Shown: positions 36,047 through 45,300 of the stretch, in pieces
Numbering within the stretch: the stretch's first letter is position 1
How the letters are laid out: each line of letters begins with the position of its first letter
DNA from: Bacillota bacterium
GTDB taxonomy: Bacteria; Bacillota; Clostridia; Oscillospirales; Ruminococcaceae
Length of the DNA stretch: 64,000 bases
Reading direction: 5' to 3'
NCBI GenBank assembly: GCA_023412215.1
Contig: JAEYNX010000029.1
Span: 1 to 64,000, forward strand
Notes under the pieces: model-generated
Told to the model about the DNA's origin: nothing
Databases searched by the model: none
What the model saw: only the letters and a program-made list of their open reading frames with translations
Program-made: the position numbers and the translations under genes

Positions 36047-37955
36047 ACTTGATGGAATCTAGCTCCTTGAGCCAGAGCGCGGCGCAGGCGTCGCTGGGCA
36101 TGCGCCAGTCGCTGCGCGGCGACAGGGTTACCGAGCCGATCTTCGGGCCGTCCGGCAGGCAGGAGCGTTTAAACTGCTGAGCGAAGAAGCGCTGGTAAAA
36201 TACCCTCAGCCATTTCAGGATAGTCTCGCGATCGTACGCGCCGGTAAACGCATACGCGGCCAGACGGAATATCTTTGAGGGGGAAAACCCGAAGCGCACC
36301 ATGTAGTAAAGGAAGAAATCATGCAGCTCATAGGGGCCGACGAGCTGCTCGGTTTTTTGGGCAATCTCGCCGTTCTTTGCGGGCAGCAGCTCGGGGCTCA
36401 CCGGTGTGTCGAGAATATCGTAGAGCACCTGCTTAAGCCTCTCCTCCTGTGCCGTGTCGGCGGCATAGCGGACGATATGGCGTATCAGGGTCTTGGGCAC
36501 CGAGGCGTTCACCCCGTACATTGACATGTGGTCGCCGTTATAGGTGGCCCAGCCGAGGGCGAGCTCCGAAAGGTCTCCGGTGCCGAGCACGATGCCGCCG
36601 GTCTGGTTGGCAAGGTCCATCAGCACCAGTGTGCGGACGCGCGCCTGACCGTTCTCAAACACCACGTCGTGGTTGTTTATATCATGCCCGATGTCGGTAA
36701 AGTGCTGCTTTACCGAGGTAGTGATGTCCACACATTTAAACGAGACCCCGAGCGCCTCGCACAACAGTTCGGCGTTGCCTCTCGTACGCCGGGTGGTGCC
36801 GAAGCAGGGCATGGTCATTGCCACCACGTCGCTGTGCGGTCGGCCGAGCATATCCATGGCGCGCACCGCCACCAGCAGGGCAAGAGAGGAATCCAACCCG
36901 CCCGAGATGCCCAATACAACGGTCTGGCTTTTGGAGTGCGCAAGCCGGGTTTTAAGCCCCTGAGACTGCATGGAGAGGATCGTCTCGGCACGGCTGTTGC
37001 GGTCGTACGCCGAGGACGGCACAAACGGCTGACGCTCCACGGGGCGGGTGAGCGCGGTTTCTTCGAGCGGCATGCTGAAGAACACCCTCTTGCAGCCGCC
37101 GTCGGCAAAGGGGAAGGAGGTGAGCCTGCGGCGGTCGCCGCTTAACCGCCCCACATCCAGCTCGCTGACAAGCAAACCGTTTTGGAACAGCTTGCTTTCG
37201 CCCAGCAGTACGCCGTTTTCGGCAATCAGGTTGTGCCCGGCGAACACCATGTCGGTGGAGGATTCGCCCTCTCCCGCGTCGGCGTAGATATAGCCGCACA
37301 CCAGCCGCGCGGATTGCCCGGTGATCAACGAACGGCGGTAGCTGTCCTTGCCAATGGTCTCATCACTCGCCGAAAGGTTCGCAAACACGGTCGCGCCCGC
37401 GAGCGCTAATGCCAGCGAGGGGGGCGCGGGCACCCAGACGTCCTCGCAGATCTCTACCCCTATGCAGAATTCCGGCAGCTGCGTACAGGTAAACAGCAGC
37501 TTGCCGCCGAAGGGAACCTCTTGGCCTAATATAGAAATCGTGTCGCCATGTGCCTCGGGAGTGCTGAAATGGCGCATCTCATAAAACTCGCTGTAGTTGG
37601 GCAGGTTCGTTTTCGGCACCACGCCCAAGAGGGTGCCGTTATAGATCACCACGGCACAGTTAAACAGCTTGCCCTCATGCTCAAGCGGTGCCCCTGCAAT
37701 GGTGAGCAGGTTTAGGCCTGCCGAGGCCTTCACAATACTTTTAAGCGCATTTACGGCGCCGTTTAGCAGGGTGCGCTGCAAAAACAAATCGCCGCAGGTG
37801 TAGCCCGTTACACAAAGCTCGGGCAGCACCAGCAGCCTTACCCCCTTTTGGGCAGCGTCCTGCATAGTTAAGATAATCTGCTGCGCGTTATGGTCGCAGT
37901 CCGCCACACGGATAGCCGGGGTAGCCGCGCCCACCTTTACAAATCCATGATTCAT
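36045..37955 (-). CDS. nadE: Glutamine-dependent NAD+ synthetase
   Basis: Final enzyme of NAD synthesis, converting deamido-NAD to NAD with glutamine. From ATG 37955 the protein has 636 residues, the two-domain type. The N-terminal nitrilase-like glutaminase has the Glu (VLPELCVTGYTCGD), Lys (VPKTNLPNYSEFYEMR) and Cys (FCIGVEICEDVWVPAPP) triad; the C-terminal synthetase has the PP-loop VLGISGGLDSSLALLVAVRA. A longer in-frame extension to 38057 is low quality and lies within the structured leader, so it is rejected. A divergent promoter at 38247-38275 implies a 5' leader of about 285 bases. Confidence 0.93.
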   Translation of the reverse strand: MNHGFVKVGAATPAIRVADCDHNAQQIILTMQDAAQKGVRLLVLPELCVTGYTCGDLFLQRTLLNGAVNALKSIVKASAGLNLLTIAGAPLEHEGKLFNCAVVIYNGTLLGVVPKTNLPNYSEFYEMRHFSTPEAHGDTISILGQEVPFGGKLLFTCTQLPEFCIGVEICEDVWVPAPPSLALALAGATVFANLSASDETIGKDSYRRSLITGQSARLVCGYIYADAGEGESSTDMVFAGHNLIAENGVLLGESKLFQNGLLVSELDVGRLSGDRRRLTSFPFADGGCKRVFFSMPLEETALTRPVERQPFVPSSAYDRNSRAETILSMQSQGLKTRLAHSKSQTVVLGISGGLDSSLALLVAVRAMDMLGRPHSDVVAMTMPCFGTTRRTRGNAELLCEALGVSFKCVDITTSVKQHFTDIGHDINNHDVVFENGQARVRTLVLMDLANQTGGIVLGTGDLSELALGWATYNGDHMSMYGVNASVPKTLIRHIVRYAADTAQEERLKQVLYDILDTPVSPELLPAKNGEIAQKTEQLVGPYELHDFFLYYMVRFGFSPSKIFRLAAYAFTGAYDRETILKWLRVFYQRFFAQQFKRSCLPDGPKIGSVTLSPRSDWRMPSDACAALWLKELDSIK

Positions 37956-38198
37956 CCCAGACCCATGCCCTTTCTTTTGGGCTTTACGCCCCAAAAAAGG
38001 CATAAAACCAAATTTTAAAAATGCCGGTGCCGTATAGCGGCAGGAAGGGCTCTGCATGACGATAAAGGGGTTAACCCATCATCGTCTTTACAGGCAGTTT
38101 TTCGAGGGTTGAAAGATTTTCTTTCAACCTATTACCACCATACTTTTATCCTAATTTCCGTTTATATAACGTCTTGATTACCCATTGAGGAAGGAAGA

Positions 38199-38294
38199 AT
38201 GTTATTTATTATACGTGAATGCTTGAAGATTGTCCCATTCAGGGGTATTGTAGCATGTTTCATTATTTTTATCAATCGCAGGCGGCATTATTAC
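38199..38294. other. Intergenic region between nadE and the ABC transporter leader
   Basis: Contains the minus-strand nadE promoter and, on the plus strand, a 46-codon frame with a plausible ribosome site that runs through both promoters and is not accepted as a gene. The 38101-38130 stretch has a perfect hairpin GGTTGAAAG-ATTTT-CTTTCAACC within the nadE leader. Confidence 0.5.
38247..38275 (-). promoter_or_regulatory. SigA-type promoter of nadE
   Basis: Minus-strand TTGATA, 17-base spacer, TACAAT; predicted start near 38240. Confidence 0.65.
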
Positions 38295-38324
38295 TTGACA
38301 TGCCTATGCATCCGTTGCTATAAT
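38295..38324 (+). promoter_or_regulatory. SigA-type promoter of amino-acid ABC transporter operon
   Basis: Consensus TTGACA, 18-base spacer, consensus TATAAT; predicted start near 38331, about 215 bases before the first start codon. Confidence 0.85.
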
Positions 38325-38329
38325 TTATT

Positions 38330-38475
38330 GCATAAGTAAATCGTTTTTTAGGGCTGATTGCCGAAGCCTGAGGGGTGAGACGGTTTCACCTTGCAGGATG
38401 AAGGCGCAGTGATTTCATATGCAAAATGGTCGTCTGTTTCACGCGTGGATACGCGTGGGGTGGCGTTCTTTTTGT
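38330..38475 (+). promoter_or_regulatory. Structured leader with terminator: candidate riboswitch or attenuator
   Basis: The leader begins with a closed domain: GCATA-N3-AAATC (38330-38342) pairs with GATTT-N2-TATGC (38411-38422), enclosing at least two hairpins, GGGCT/AGCCT and GGGGTGA/TCACCTT, and the single-stranded-looking segments GATTGCCGAAG and GCAGGATGAAGGCGCAG. It is followed by a 13-bp GU-rich hairpin CTGTTTCACGCGT / ACGCGTGGGGTGG (38434-38463) and a T-rich tract (38466-38478), a terminator. The arrangement, aptamer-like domain then terminator before an amino-acid transporter, is that of a riboswitch. I could not match it to a class I know, and it lacks the T-box motif. Confidence 0.55.
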
Positions 38476-38545
38476 TTTATGGCGCTGTTTACTGCGCTAA
38501 CAGTTTAAAGCGAGATACATATAAAAAATATTGGGAGGAAGAGTA

Positions 38546-39298
38546 ATGAAAATGGTTAAAAAACTGGCACTTGTTCTGGCTGTTTTAATGATGGTTCTTT
38601 CTTTTGCAGGCTGTGCCGCGAAAAGCGACAAATACATCATCGCTACCGATACCACCTTCGCCCCGTTCGAGTTTGAGGATAAGTCGGGCAAGTTCGTGGG
38701 TATTGATATGGAAATTCTTGAAGCCATCGCCAAGGATCAGGGCTTTGAGTATGAGCTTCAGATTTTAGGCTTTAACGCCGCCGTGCAGGCGCTGGAGGCC
38801 AAGCAGGTAGACGGCGTTATCGCGGGCATGAGCATCAAGCCGGACCGCCAGCTGAAGTTTGATTTCTCCACCCCGTATTTTGATTCGGGCGTTGTGATGG
38901 GTATCGCAGCCGACAACAACGACATCAAGAGCTACGACGACTTAAAAGGCAAGTCGGTAGCGGTTAAAACCGGTACCGAGGGCGCCTCCTTTGCCGAGAG
39001 CATCAAAGATCAATACGGTTTTACCACCACCTATTTTGAGGATTCCGCCAATCTTTACGAAGAGGTGAAGGCCGGCAACTCCGTGGCCTGCTTCGAGGAT
39101 TACCCCGTGCTTGGCTATGCCATCACACAGGGCGTCGGCCTTAAGATCGTTACCGAGAAAGAACAGGGTTCTTCCTACGGCTTTGCGGTAAGCAAGGGCG
39201 AGGATGCGGAGCTTCTTAAGATGTTCAACGAAGGCTTTGAGCACTTAAAGGCCAGCGGCAAGTATCAGGAGATATTAGACAAGTACATCCAGAAATAA
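38546..39298 (+). CDS. Amino-acid ABC transporter substrate-binding lipoprotein
   Basis: Extracellular receptor of a polar amino-acid importer, 250 residues, family 3 solute-binding protein. Signal peptide with lipobox LSFAGC (Cys23), so it is a lipoprotein; then the family start YIIATDTTFAPFEFEDKSGK and VGIDMEILEAIAKDQGFEYE, and the ligand-site region FDFSTPYFDSGVVMGI. GGGAGG is seven bases before the ATG. First gene of the operon with the permease (279 bases later) and ATPase. Specificity (Gln, Arg, Cys or other) cannot be read reliably. Expression is likely governed by the structured leader. Confidence 0.93.
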   Translation: MKMVKKLALVLAVLMMVLSFAGCAAKSDKYIIATDTTFAPFEFEDKSGKFVGIDMEILEAIAKDQGFEYELQILGFNAAVQALEAKQVDGVIAGMSIKPDRQLKFDFSTPYFDSGVVMGIAADNNDIKSYDDLKGKSVAVKTGTEGASFAESIKDQYGFTTTYFEDSANLYEEVKAGNSVACFEDYPVLGYAITQGVGLKIVTEKEQGSSYGFAVSKGEDAELLKMFNEGFEHLKASGKYQEILDKYIQK

Positions 39299-39576
39299 TT
39301 TCTGCCCCTAACCGGCTGCCCGCTGCGTGCCGCATACAGGTGCGCGGCGGGTTTATGCCATGTAATCGCCGTCGGCTGTTATTCTAAAGTATCCTTTGAA
39401 AAGGGGATGAAAGCCCCCTTCAAGCACGCCGTTATAAAAAACGCCGTGGGCGGCCTTAAGCCGCCGAATTACCGTTTGATACGCATTCTGCAACGCTTTG
39501 CGCTGTTGCTCCCCGCCAAAGGCGGGGTATAAGAAAGAGTATTACATAACGGGTATCATGTTAGGAGCTTAAGCGT
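39299..39576 (+). other. Spacer with multiple hairpins inside the ABC transporter operon
   Basis: No gene is visible in these 278 bases. They hold several stable hairpins: CCCGC-GCG...CGC-GCGGG (39323-39353), GGCGGCCTTAAGCCGCC (39449-39465) and CCCCGCC-AAA-GGCGGGG (39512-39528). None has a good T run, so they more likely stabilise the binding-protein transcript and lower distal expression than terminate fully. The motif ATTCTGCAACGCTTTGCG also occurs in partial form near 16290-16315. Confidence 0.5.
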
Positions 39577-40242
39577 ATGAGCTTTTTTGAACTGTTGGCC
39601 GAAGCCTTTCCGCGCCTGCTTGCAGGCCTGGGGAGCACCATCGTCATGACCTTTGTGTCTCTTTTGTTCGCAATCGTCATCGGCCTGATTTCCTGCTTGA
39701 TGACGATTTCGCACATTAAGGTTCTCAAGGGCATATCCTCCGTTTTTGTGGATATCATCCGCGGTACGCCGCTTTTGGTGCAGGCGTTTTTTATCTATTT
39801 CGGGCTTACACAGGCGCTCAATATCCGCCTCTCCTCCGAGGTAGCCGGTGTGATTACGCTCAGCCTTAACGCGGGCGCATACCTCTCCGAAATATTCCGC
39901 GGCGGTATTCAGGCGGTGCCGGTGGGGCAGATGGAGGCTTCCCGCAGCTTGGGGCTTCCATACTCCAGAGCCATGACAAAGGTTATTCTGCCGCAGGCGG
40001 TGCGCATTATCATTCCGTCGCTGGTAAACCAGTTCATCATCACGCTCAAGGATACCTCTATCATCTCGGTGATTGGCCTTAGGGAGCTTACCCAGGCGGG
40101 CAAGATCATCATTGCCAGCAACTTCAGGTCGTTTGAGGTCTGGGCAATGGTGGCAGTGATGTATCTCGTTATCATCCTGCTGCTTTCCAAGCTGTCGAAA
40201 TACATTGAGAGGAACATAGCATATGGTAAAGGTAAGCGTTAA
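39577..40242 (+). CDS. Amino-acid ABC transporter permease
   Basis: Membrane component of the same polar amino-acid importer, 221 residues with about five helices. The His/Glu/polar amino-acid permease signature is present near the C-terminal half: AGAYLSEIFRGGIQAVPVGQ followed by EASRSLGLPYSRAMTKVILPQAVRIIIP, the EAA loop that docks on the ATPase. GGAGC precedes the ATG. Its 3' end overlaps the ATPase gene by 20 bases. Confidence 0.93.
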   Translation: MSFFELLAEAFPRLLAGLGSTIVMTFVSLLFAIVIGLISCLMTISHIKVLKGISSVFVDIIRGTPLLVQAFFIYFGLTQALNIRLSSEVAGVITLSLNAGAYLSEIFRGGIQAVPVGQMEASRSLGLPYSRAMTKVILPQAVRIIIPSLVNQFIITLKDTSIISVIGLRELTQAGKIIIASNFRSFEVWAMVAVMYLVIILLLSKLSKYIERNIAYGKGKR

Positions 40243-40951
40243 AGGGCTTCATAAAAGCTTTGGCCAGCTTAAGGTACTGCAGGGTATCGATATCGAGGTG
40301 CAGGAGGGCGAGGTGGTTTGCCTCATCGGCCCTTCCGGCAGCGGTAAAAGCACCTTTCTGCGCTGCATCAACTGCCTTGAGGACTCCACCGACGGCGTGA
40401 TTGTGGTAGATGGCAATGAAATGACGGCGCGCCACAGCGATATCAACAAGCTGCGCGAGAATATCGGCATGGTGTTCCAGCAGTTCAATCTTTTCCCGCA
40501 CCTGACCGTTCTTAAGAATATAACGATGGCTCCGCTAGACCGCAAAAAGCTATCGAAGGAAGAGGCGAAGAAAAAGGCGCTGTCTCTTCTGGAGCGGGTA
40601 GGCCTATCGGATAAGGCGGACGAGTACCCGGCTACGTTGTCCGGCGGGCAGCAGCAGCGCGTAGCGATTGCCAGAGCCTTGGCGATGGACCCCGACCTTA
40701 TGCTGTTTGACGAACCCACCAGCGCGCTCGACCCCGAGATGGTGGGCGAGGTGCTCGGTGTTATGCGCACCTTGGCCGACGCGGGCATGACCATGATCGT
40801 GGTGACCCACGAGATGGGCTTCGCGCGGGAGGTGGCCGACCGGGTAATATTTATGGATGAGGGCGTGATTGTGGAGCAAGGCACTCCCGAGCAGATCTTC
40901 GGGGCGCCCCAGAATAAACGCACCATCGAGTTCCTGAAAAAAGTGCTGTAA
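40223..40951 (+). CDS. Amino-acid ABC transporter ATP-binding protein
   Basis: ATPase of the polar amino-acid importer (GlnQ/HisP type), 242 residues. Walker A is GPSGSGKST (residues 36-44), the signature motif LSGGQQQRVAIARAL, Walker B LMLFDEPTSALDPE and the switch histidine VVTHEMGFAREVADRV. Overlaps the permease gene by 20 bases. Followed by a terminator. Confidence 0.95.
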   Translation: MVKVSVKGLHKSFGQLKVLQGIDIEVQEGEVVCLIGPSGSGKSTFLRCINCLEDSTDGVIVVDGNEMTARHSDINKLRENIGMVFQQFNLFPHLTVLKNITMAPLDRKKLSKEEAKKKALSLLERVGLSDKADEYPATLSGGQQQRVAIARALAMDPDLMLFDEPTSALDPEMVGEVLGVMRTLADAGMTMIVVTHEMGFAREVADRVIFMDEGVIVEQGTPEQIFGAPQNKRTIEFLKKVL

Positions 40952-40965
40952 GGTATTTAATAATG

Positions 40966-41001
40966 AAAGCGGCTGAAGGGCAAAACCTTTCAGCCGCTTT
41001 T
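40966..41001. terminator. Bidirectional terminator between ABC ATPase and mutY
   Basis: Stem AAAGCGGCTGAAGG / CCTTTCAGCCGCTTT (one G-T pair), loop GCAAAA, T run on the plus side; the minus side begins just after the mutY stop. Confidence 0.85.
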
Positions 41002-41008
41002 GTGCGTT

Positions 41009-42082
41009 TTAGGGGCGGTAATCTGCAAGGTAGGTATCATACTGCCTTCGGTACGCCTTAAACGCCGTAGGCAGCGCCATCTGCTCCCGCAGCTGTTCGG
41101 GGCTTGCCCATGTAATGCCCTCGGCGCCTGTGCTTTCGTAGGTCTTCACCAGGAAGCCCGTCATCCGCCATTCGATGTGTGTAAAGATGTGCTTGGCGGC
41201 GGGAAGGGGTGTAATCTCGGTAAATGGGATGCCCCAATCGTTCAGCAGGGCCGCGCATTCCTTACGCGAAAGCTTGCCGTCCACATTGGGCAGCTCCCAC
41301 ATACCGGCCAAGAGGCCGGTTTTTTCGCGCCTTTTTAAGGCGAGGCGGTCTTTATAAACGATCACCAGTACGGTTTTATCCGCTGCCTTTTTTGCGGCCT
41401 TTGCGGCCTTGACAGGCAGCTGCGCCGCAATGCCCGCTGCGTACCCTCTGCAAAGCTCATTCAGCGGGCAGGTTTCGCACCTCGGCGCGCCGTTTGGCAG
41501 GCAGACGGTGGCCCCCAGCTCCATCAGCGACTGGTTGAAGTCGCCCACGCGCTCGTCGGGCAGAATCTCGGTCACCTGCTGCTCGATGCGTTTTTTAACC
41601 GCCGCATCGGTGATGTCCTCGCTGCTTGCGGTAATGCGCGATATCACGCGCAGCACGTTGCCGTCCACCGCGGGGTGGCGCTTACCGAACGCGATCGAGG
41701 CGATTGCCCCCGCCGAATAGGCGCCGATGCCCGGCAGGGCCTTTAACGCGTCAAACGAGCCGGGCAGCTTGCCGCCATACTGCTCCATCACCGCGCGCGC
41801 GGCCTTCTGCATATTCTTTACGCGGCTGTAGTAGCCAAGGCCCTCCCACAGCTTGAGCAGCCGTTCTTCTCCGGCTGCCGCAAGAGCGGCGATATCGGGC
41901 AGCGCCTGTGTAAACCGCTCAAAGTAAGGCAGCGCCGTATCCACCCGCGTCTGCTGCAGCATGATCTCCGAAACCCATACGCGGTAGGGGGTGGGCATAT
42001 CCCGCCACGGCAATACGCGCGCCGCCGAGCCGTACCACCGCAGCAGCGGCGAAACGATATCTTCAAGTTTCAATTCATTCAT
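41009..42082 (-). CDS. mutY: A/G-specific adenine DNA glycosylase
   Basis: Base-excision repair enzyme that removes adenine mispaired with 8-oxoguanine, 357 residues. The catalytic Glu39 is in SEIMLQQTRVDT, the helix-hairpin-helix and catalytic Asp in ALPGIGAYSAGAIASIAFGK with AVDGNVLRV, and the iron-sulfur cluster cysteines in VCLPNGAPRCETCPLNELC (C-X7-C-X2-C-X5-C). A NUDIX-like C-terminal domain (about residues 225-357) recognises 8-oxoG. Divergent from the giant glucan synthase gene. The start ATG has a weak ribosome site. Confidence 0.95.
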   Translation of the reverse strand: MNELKLEDIVSPLLRWYGSAARVLPWRDMPTPYRVWVSEIMLQQTRVDTALPYFERFTQALPDIAALAAAGEERLLKLWEGLGYYSRVKNMQKAARAVMEQYGGKLPGSFDALKALPGIGAYSAGAIASIAFGKRHPAVDGNVLRVISRITASSEDITDAAVKKRIEQQVTEILPDERVGDFNQSLMELGATVCLPNGAPRCETCPLNELCRGYAAGIAAQLPVKAAKAAKKAADKTVLVIVYKDRLALKRREKTGLLAGMWELPNVDGKLSRKECAALLNDWGIPFTEITPLPAAKHIFTHIEWRMTGFLVKTYESTGAEGITWASPEQLREQMALPTAFKAYRRQYDTYLADYRP

Positions 42083-42354
42083 TTGGTAAAGTGCACCGCC
42101 ATTTCTGTAATGCCAGCATTCTCACCCGCAGAGGTGAGTTGACATAATAACTTAAATAAGCGCAAACAACTGTTATTGATGGATTCATCTACAATGCGCT
42201 TATTATATCACATCGGGGTTAAAAATAAAAATTGATGTTTCTTTTGTCAGCCCCGGCAGTCGATTGCACCCGTTTGCATAAATTGTTCGGTGAATTTTTT
42301 AAAACCGCTTCGGCAACAATATCCATAACTAATGCAATTAAGGAGCGGTTTGCC

Positions 42355-45300
42355 GTGAAGCCAGAATTTTTTGATGATATTCAGGGCCATGTCATAGAAA
42401 TCCCCGGCAATCAGCCGCTTAAAAAACCGGCAGCGCTTCGTAAAAAGGTAGCCAAAGAGCTGTCGCTGCTCTGGAATATGTACCGGTGCGTTTCAAAGGA
42501 GCGTTCGCGCCCCGGCGCGTGGCAATGGCTGTATGATAATTTTTATACCCTTCAGGCGGAGGGGCGCTCGGTGCTGCGCGTGCTGCGGCAGGAAAGCGAG
42601 CTGCCCTGTTTAAGCGATGCCTCCATACCCATGGTATACCATTTGGTAAACGAATTGTTTGTGGGTAAACGTATAGAACTTACGGGTGAAAACCTTGAGG
42701 AGTTTCTCTCTAAGGTGCAGCAGAGCGCGCCGCTTTCGGTGGCGGAGCTTTGCTTTTTGCCCACAGCGCTGAAGTGCGCCCTGATAGGGCTGTGCGCTGG
42801 GTCCTGCGAGCGGCAGGACAAAAACAGCGAGGAGTGCTTTGCCTACGGCATCACCTCTATCCGCGGCATCTCTGACGTAAGCTTTGAGGATATCCTTGAA
42901 AACCAGAGTGTGGTGGAGCAGATACTGCAGCGCGACCCTACCGGCGACTATGCGGGGATGGACGAGGAGAGCAAGAACCTCTACCGCTGTAAGATTACGC
43001 GCATCGCCGCCCAGCAGGGGGTAAGCGAAAAAGAAGCCGCCGAGAAGGTGCTGCTGCTCGCGCAGAGCGGTGACGGCAGGCACAAAAAGCATATCGGCGA
43101 GCCGATTTTTGCGCTCGATAAAACCCTGCAGCAGGTAAAGGCCCGCGGGGAGTGCGTTTTGGTCATCAGCTGGCTTCTGCCGCTTATCATCACCGCGGCG
43201 GTGGGCGTGTTTTTAAAGAGCGTCCTCGCGGCACTGCTCATCTACCTGCCGCTTTGGGAGATATTGCGCCCGCTCATTGAGCTGTACGCGCTGCGCGGGG
43301 TTGCGGTAAGCTTTGTGCCGCGCATGCAGCTGAAACGCGACCTGCCCGAGGGCGCCTTTACGCTGGTTACGGTATCCACCCTGCTGCCGAGGCCGGAGGA
43401 CGCCAAAAAGCTGGAGGAACGCCTTGAAAACCTGTATATTACAAACGGCGGCAAGAACGTCGGCTTTATGCTGCTCGCCGATTTTAAAGAGGATAAAGCG
43501 GTAGACAACCCCAAGGATAAAGCGATGCTCAGCGCCGCGCAGGCGGTAATAGCCAAGCTCAACGCCCGTTTTGGCGGGTGTTTTTACATGCTGGTGCGCA
43601 AGCGCAGCTACAACAAATCCAGCAAAAGCTTCGGCGGGTGGGAGCGCAAGCGCGGCGCCCTCATTCAGCTTGTGCGTTTAATTCACGGCGAGAGCATCCC
43701 CATCAAGTTGTTCTGCGGCAACATGGAAGCCATCAAAAAAACGCGCTATATTCTGGCACTCGACGCCGATACGGGGCTGCTGCTCGGCACGGTACCGCAA
43801 TTGGTGGGCGCCGCGCTGCACCCGCTCAACCGCGCCGAGATTTCGCCCGAAACCGGCACCGTCACCAAGGGCTACGGCATCTTCGCCCCGCGCATCAGCG
43901 TAGACCTCGACTCCGCCTATAAAACCGGCTTTACCAAGGTGATGGCGGGCAGCGGCGGCATCACCGCCTACAGCACCGCCTGCGGCAATCTGTATCAGGA
44001 TTTGTTCGGGCACGGGGTGTTCTCGGGCAAGGGGCTTATCGACGTCAAGGCGTTTCATACGGTGATGGACAGACGCTTTGACGACGGCAAAATCCTCTCG
44101 CACGACATCCTGGAGGGCGAGTATATGCGCACCGCCTTTGTCTCCGACATCGAGCTTACCGAGAACTTCCCCAAGGACGCGGCGGGCTTCTTCGGGCGCC
44201 TGCACCGCTGGATACGCGGGGATGTACAGAATATCGGGTTTATGTTCGCCGGTATCACGCAAAACGGCGTTAAACAAACAAACGTGCTGGGCCGCGTTTC
44301 GCGGTACAAGCTGCTTGACAATATCCGCAGGGCAATTACCCCCGTTATGGCGCTCATCTGCATTATCGCGGCCTTTTTCTGCACCCGCCGGCTTGCCTAC
44401 GCGCTCTCGCTCACCGGTTTTTTGGCGATGACGGCACCGCCGCTGCTCGCCATGTTTGTAGCCATCTTTGTAAGCCGGGGATTTGCCCTTTCGCGGGAGT
44501 ATTATTCCAAGGCGCTCCCCGCCGCTGCCGAGAGCCTGTCGCAGGCGTTTTTTTACTTTGTGTTTCTGCCAAAGCACGCCTTTGTGGCGGGCGACGCCGT
44601 CCTGCGCTCGCTCTACCGCATGCTTATCTCCAAAGAAAAGCTTTTGCAGTGGACGACTGCCGCCGAGGCCGACCAGCGAAGGCGAAAAACGGTTTTTAAG
44701 GCACTGGACATGCTGCCGGGCATTGCCGTCGGCGCTTTTTTGATTTTTTCCGGCTACAGTATCCTGCGACTTTTCGGGGTAATCATGCTGCTCGCCCCCT
44801 TTGTCGCGGTCTATTCCTCGCGCGAAAGCCGCGTGCAGAAGGAGCAGCCGGATCTGCAAACCGCCGATATCCTCACCGCCTATGCCGCGATGATGTGGCG
44901 TTACTACGAAAAAACCTGCACCGCGCGCGAGAATTACCTGCCGCCCGACAATGTGCAGGAAGCGCCCACCTACGTCGTCGCTCACCGCACCTCGCCCACC
45001 AACATCGGGCTGATGCTGCTGTGTACCCTCGCGGCGCGTGATTTTCACTTCATCACCGGCGAGGAGCTGGCGTTGCGCGTGGAGCGCACCCTCGACACGG
45101 TCGAGCAGATGGAGATGTTTAACGGTAACCTCTATAACTGGTACGACACCAAAACACTGGCCCTCCTGCAGCCCAGCTTTGTTTCGTCGGTGGACAGCGC
45201 CAACTTCGTGTGCTGCCTTATCGCGCTCAAGGAGGGCATTAAGGAGTATATTGCCGATGCCGCACGGCTTGCAAGGCTCACCGAGCGGCTGAATACGCTG

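Noticed and set aside
37955..38057. N-terminal extension of nadE to 38057
   Set aside because: The extra 34 residues are not NadE-like and coincide with a hairpin-rich leader; ATG 37955 opens the conserved protein.
38199..38339. 46-codon frame with GAGGAAGGA before its ATG
   Set aside because: It runs through the nadE promoter, the ABC promoter and the first stem of the leader RNA; those overlapping signals explain the sequence better.
38330..38475. T-box, lysine, glycine or SAM riboswitch identity for the ABC leader
   Set aside because: None of the diagnostic cores is present: no GGTGG-CACCGCG-type antiterminator motif of a T-box, and no lysine, glycine or S-box core elements could be found.
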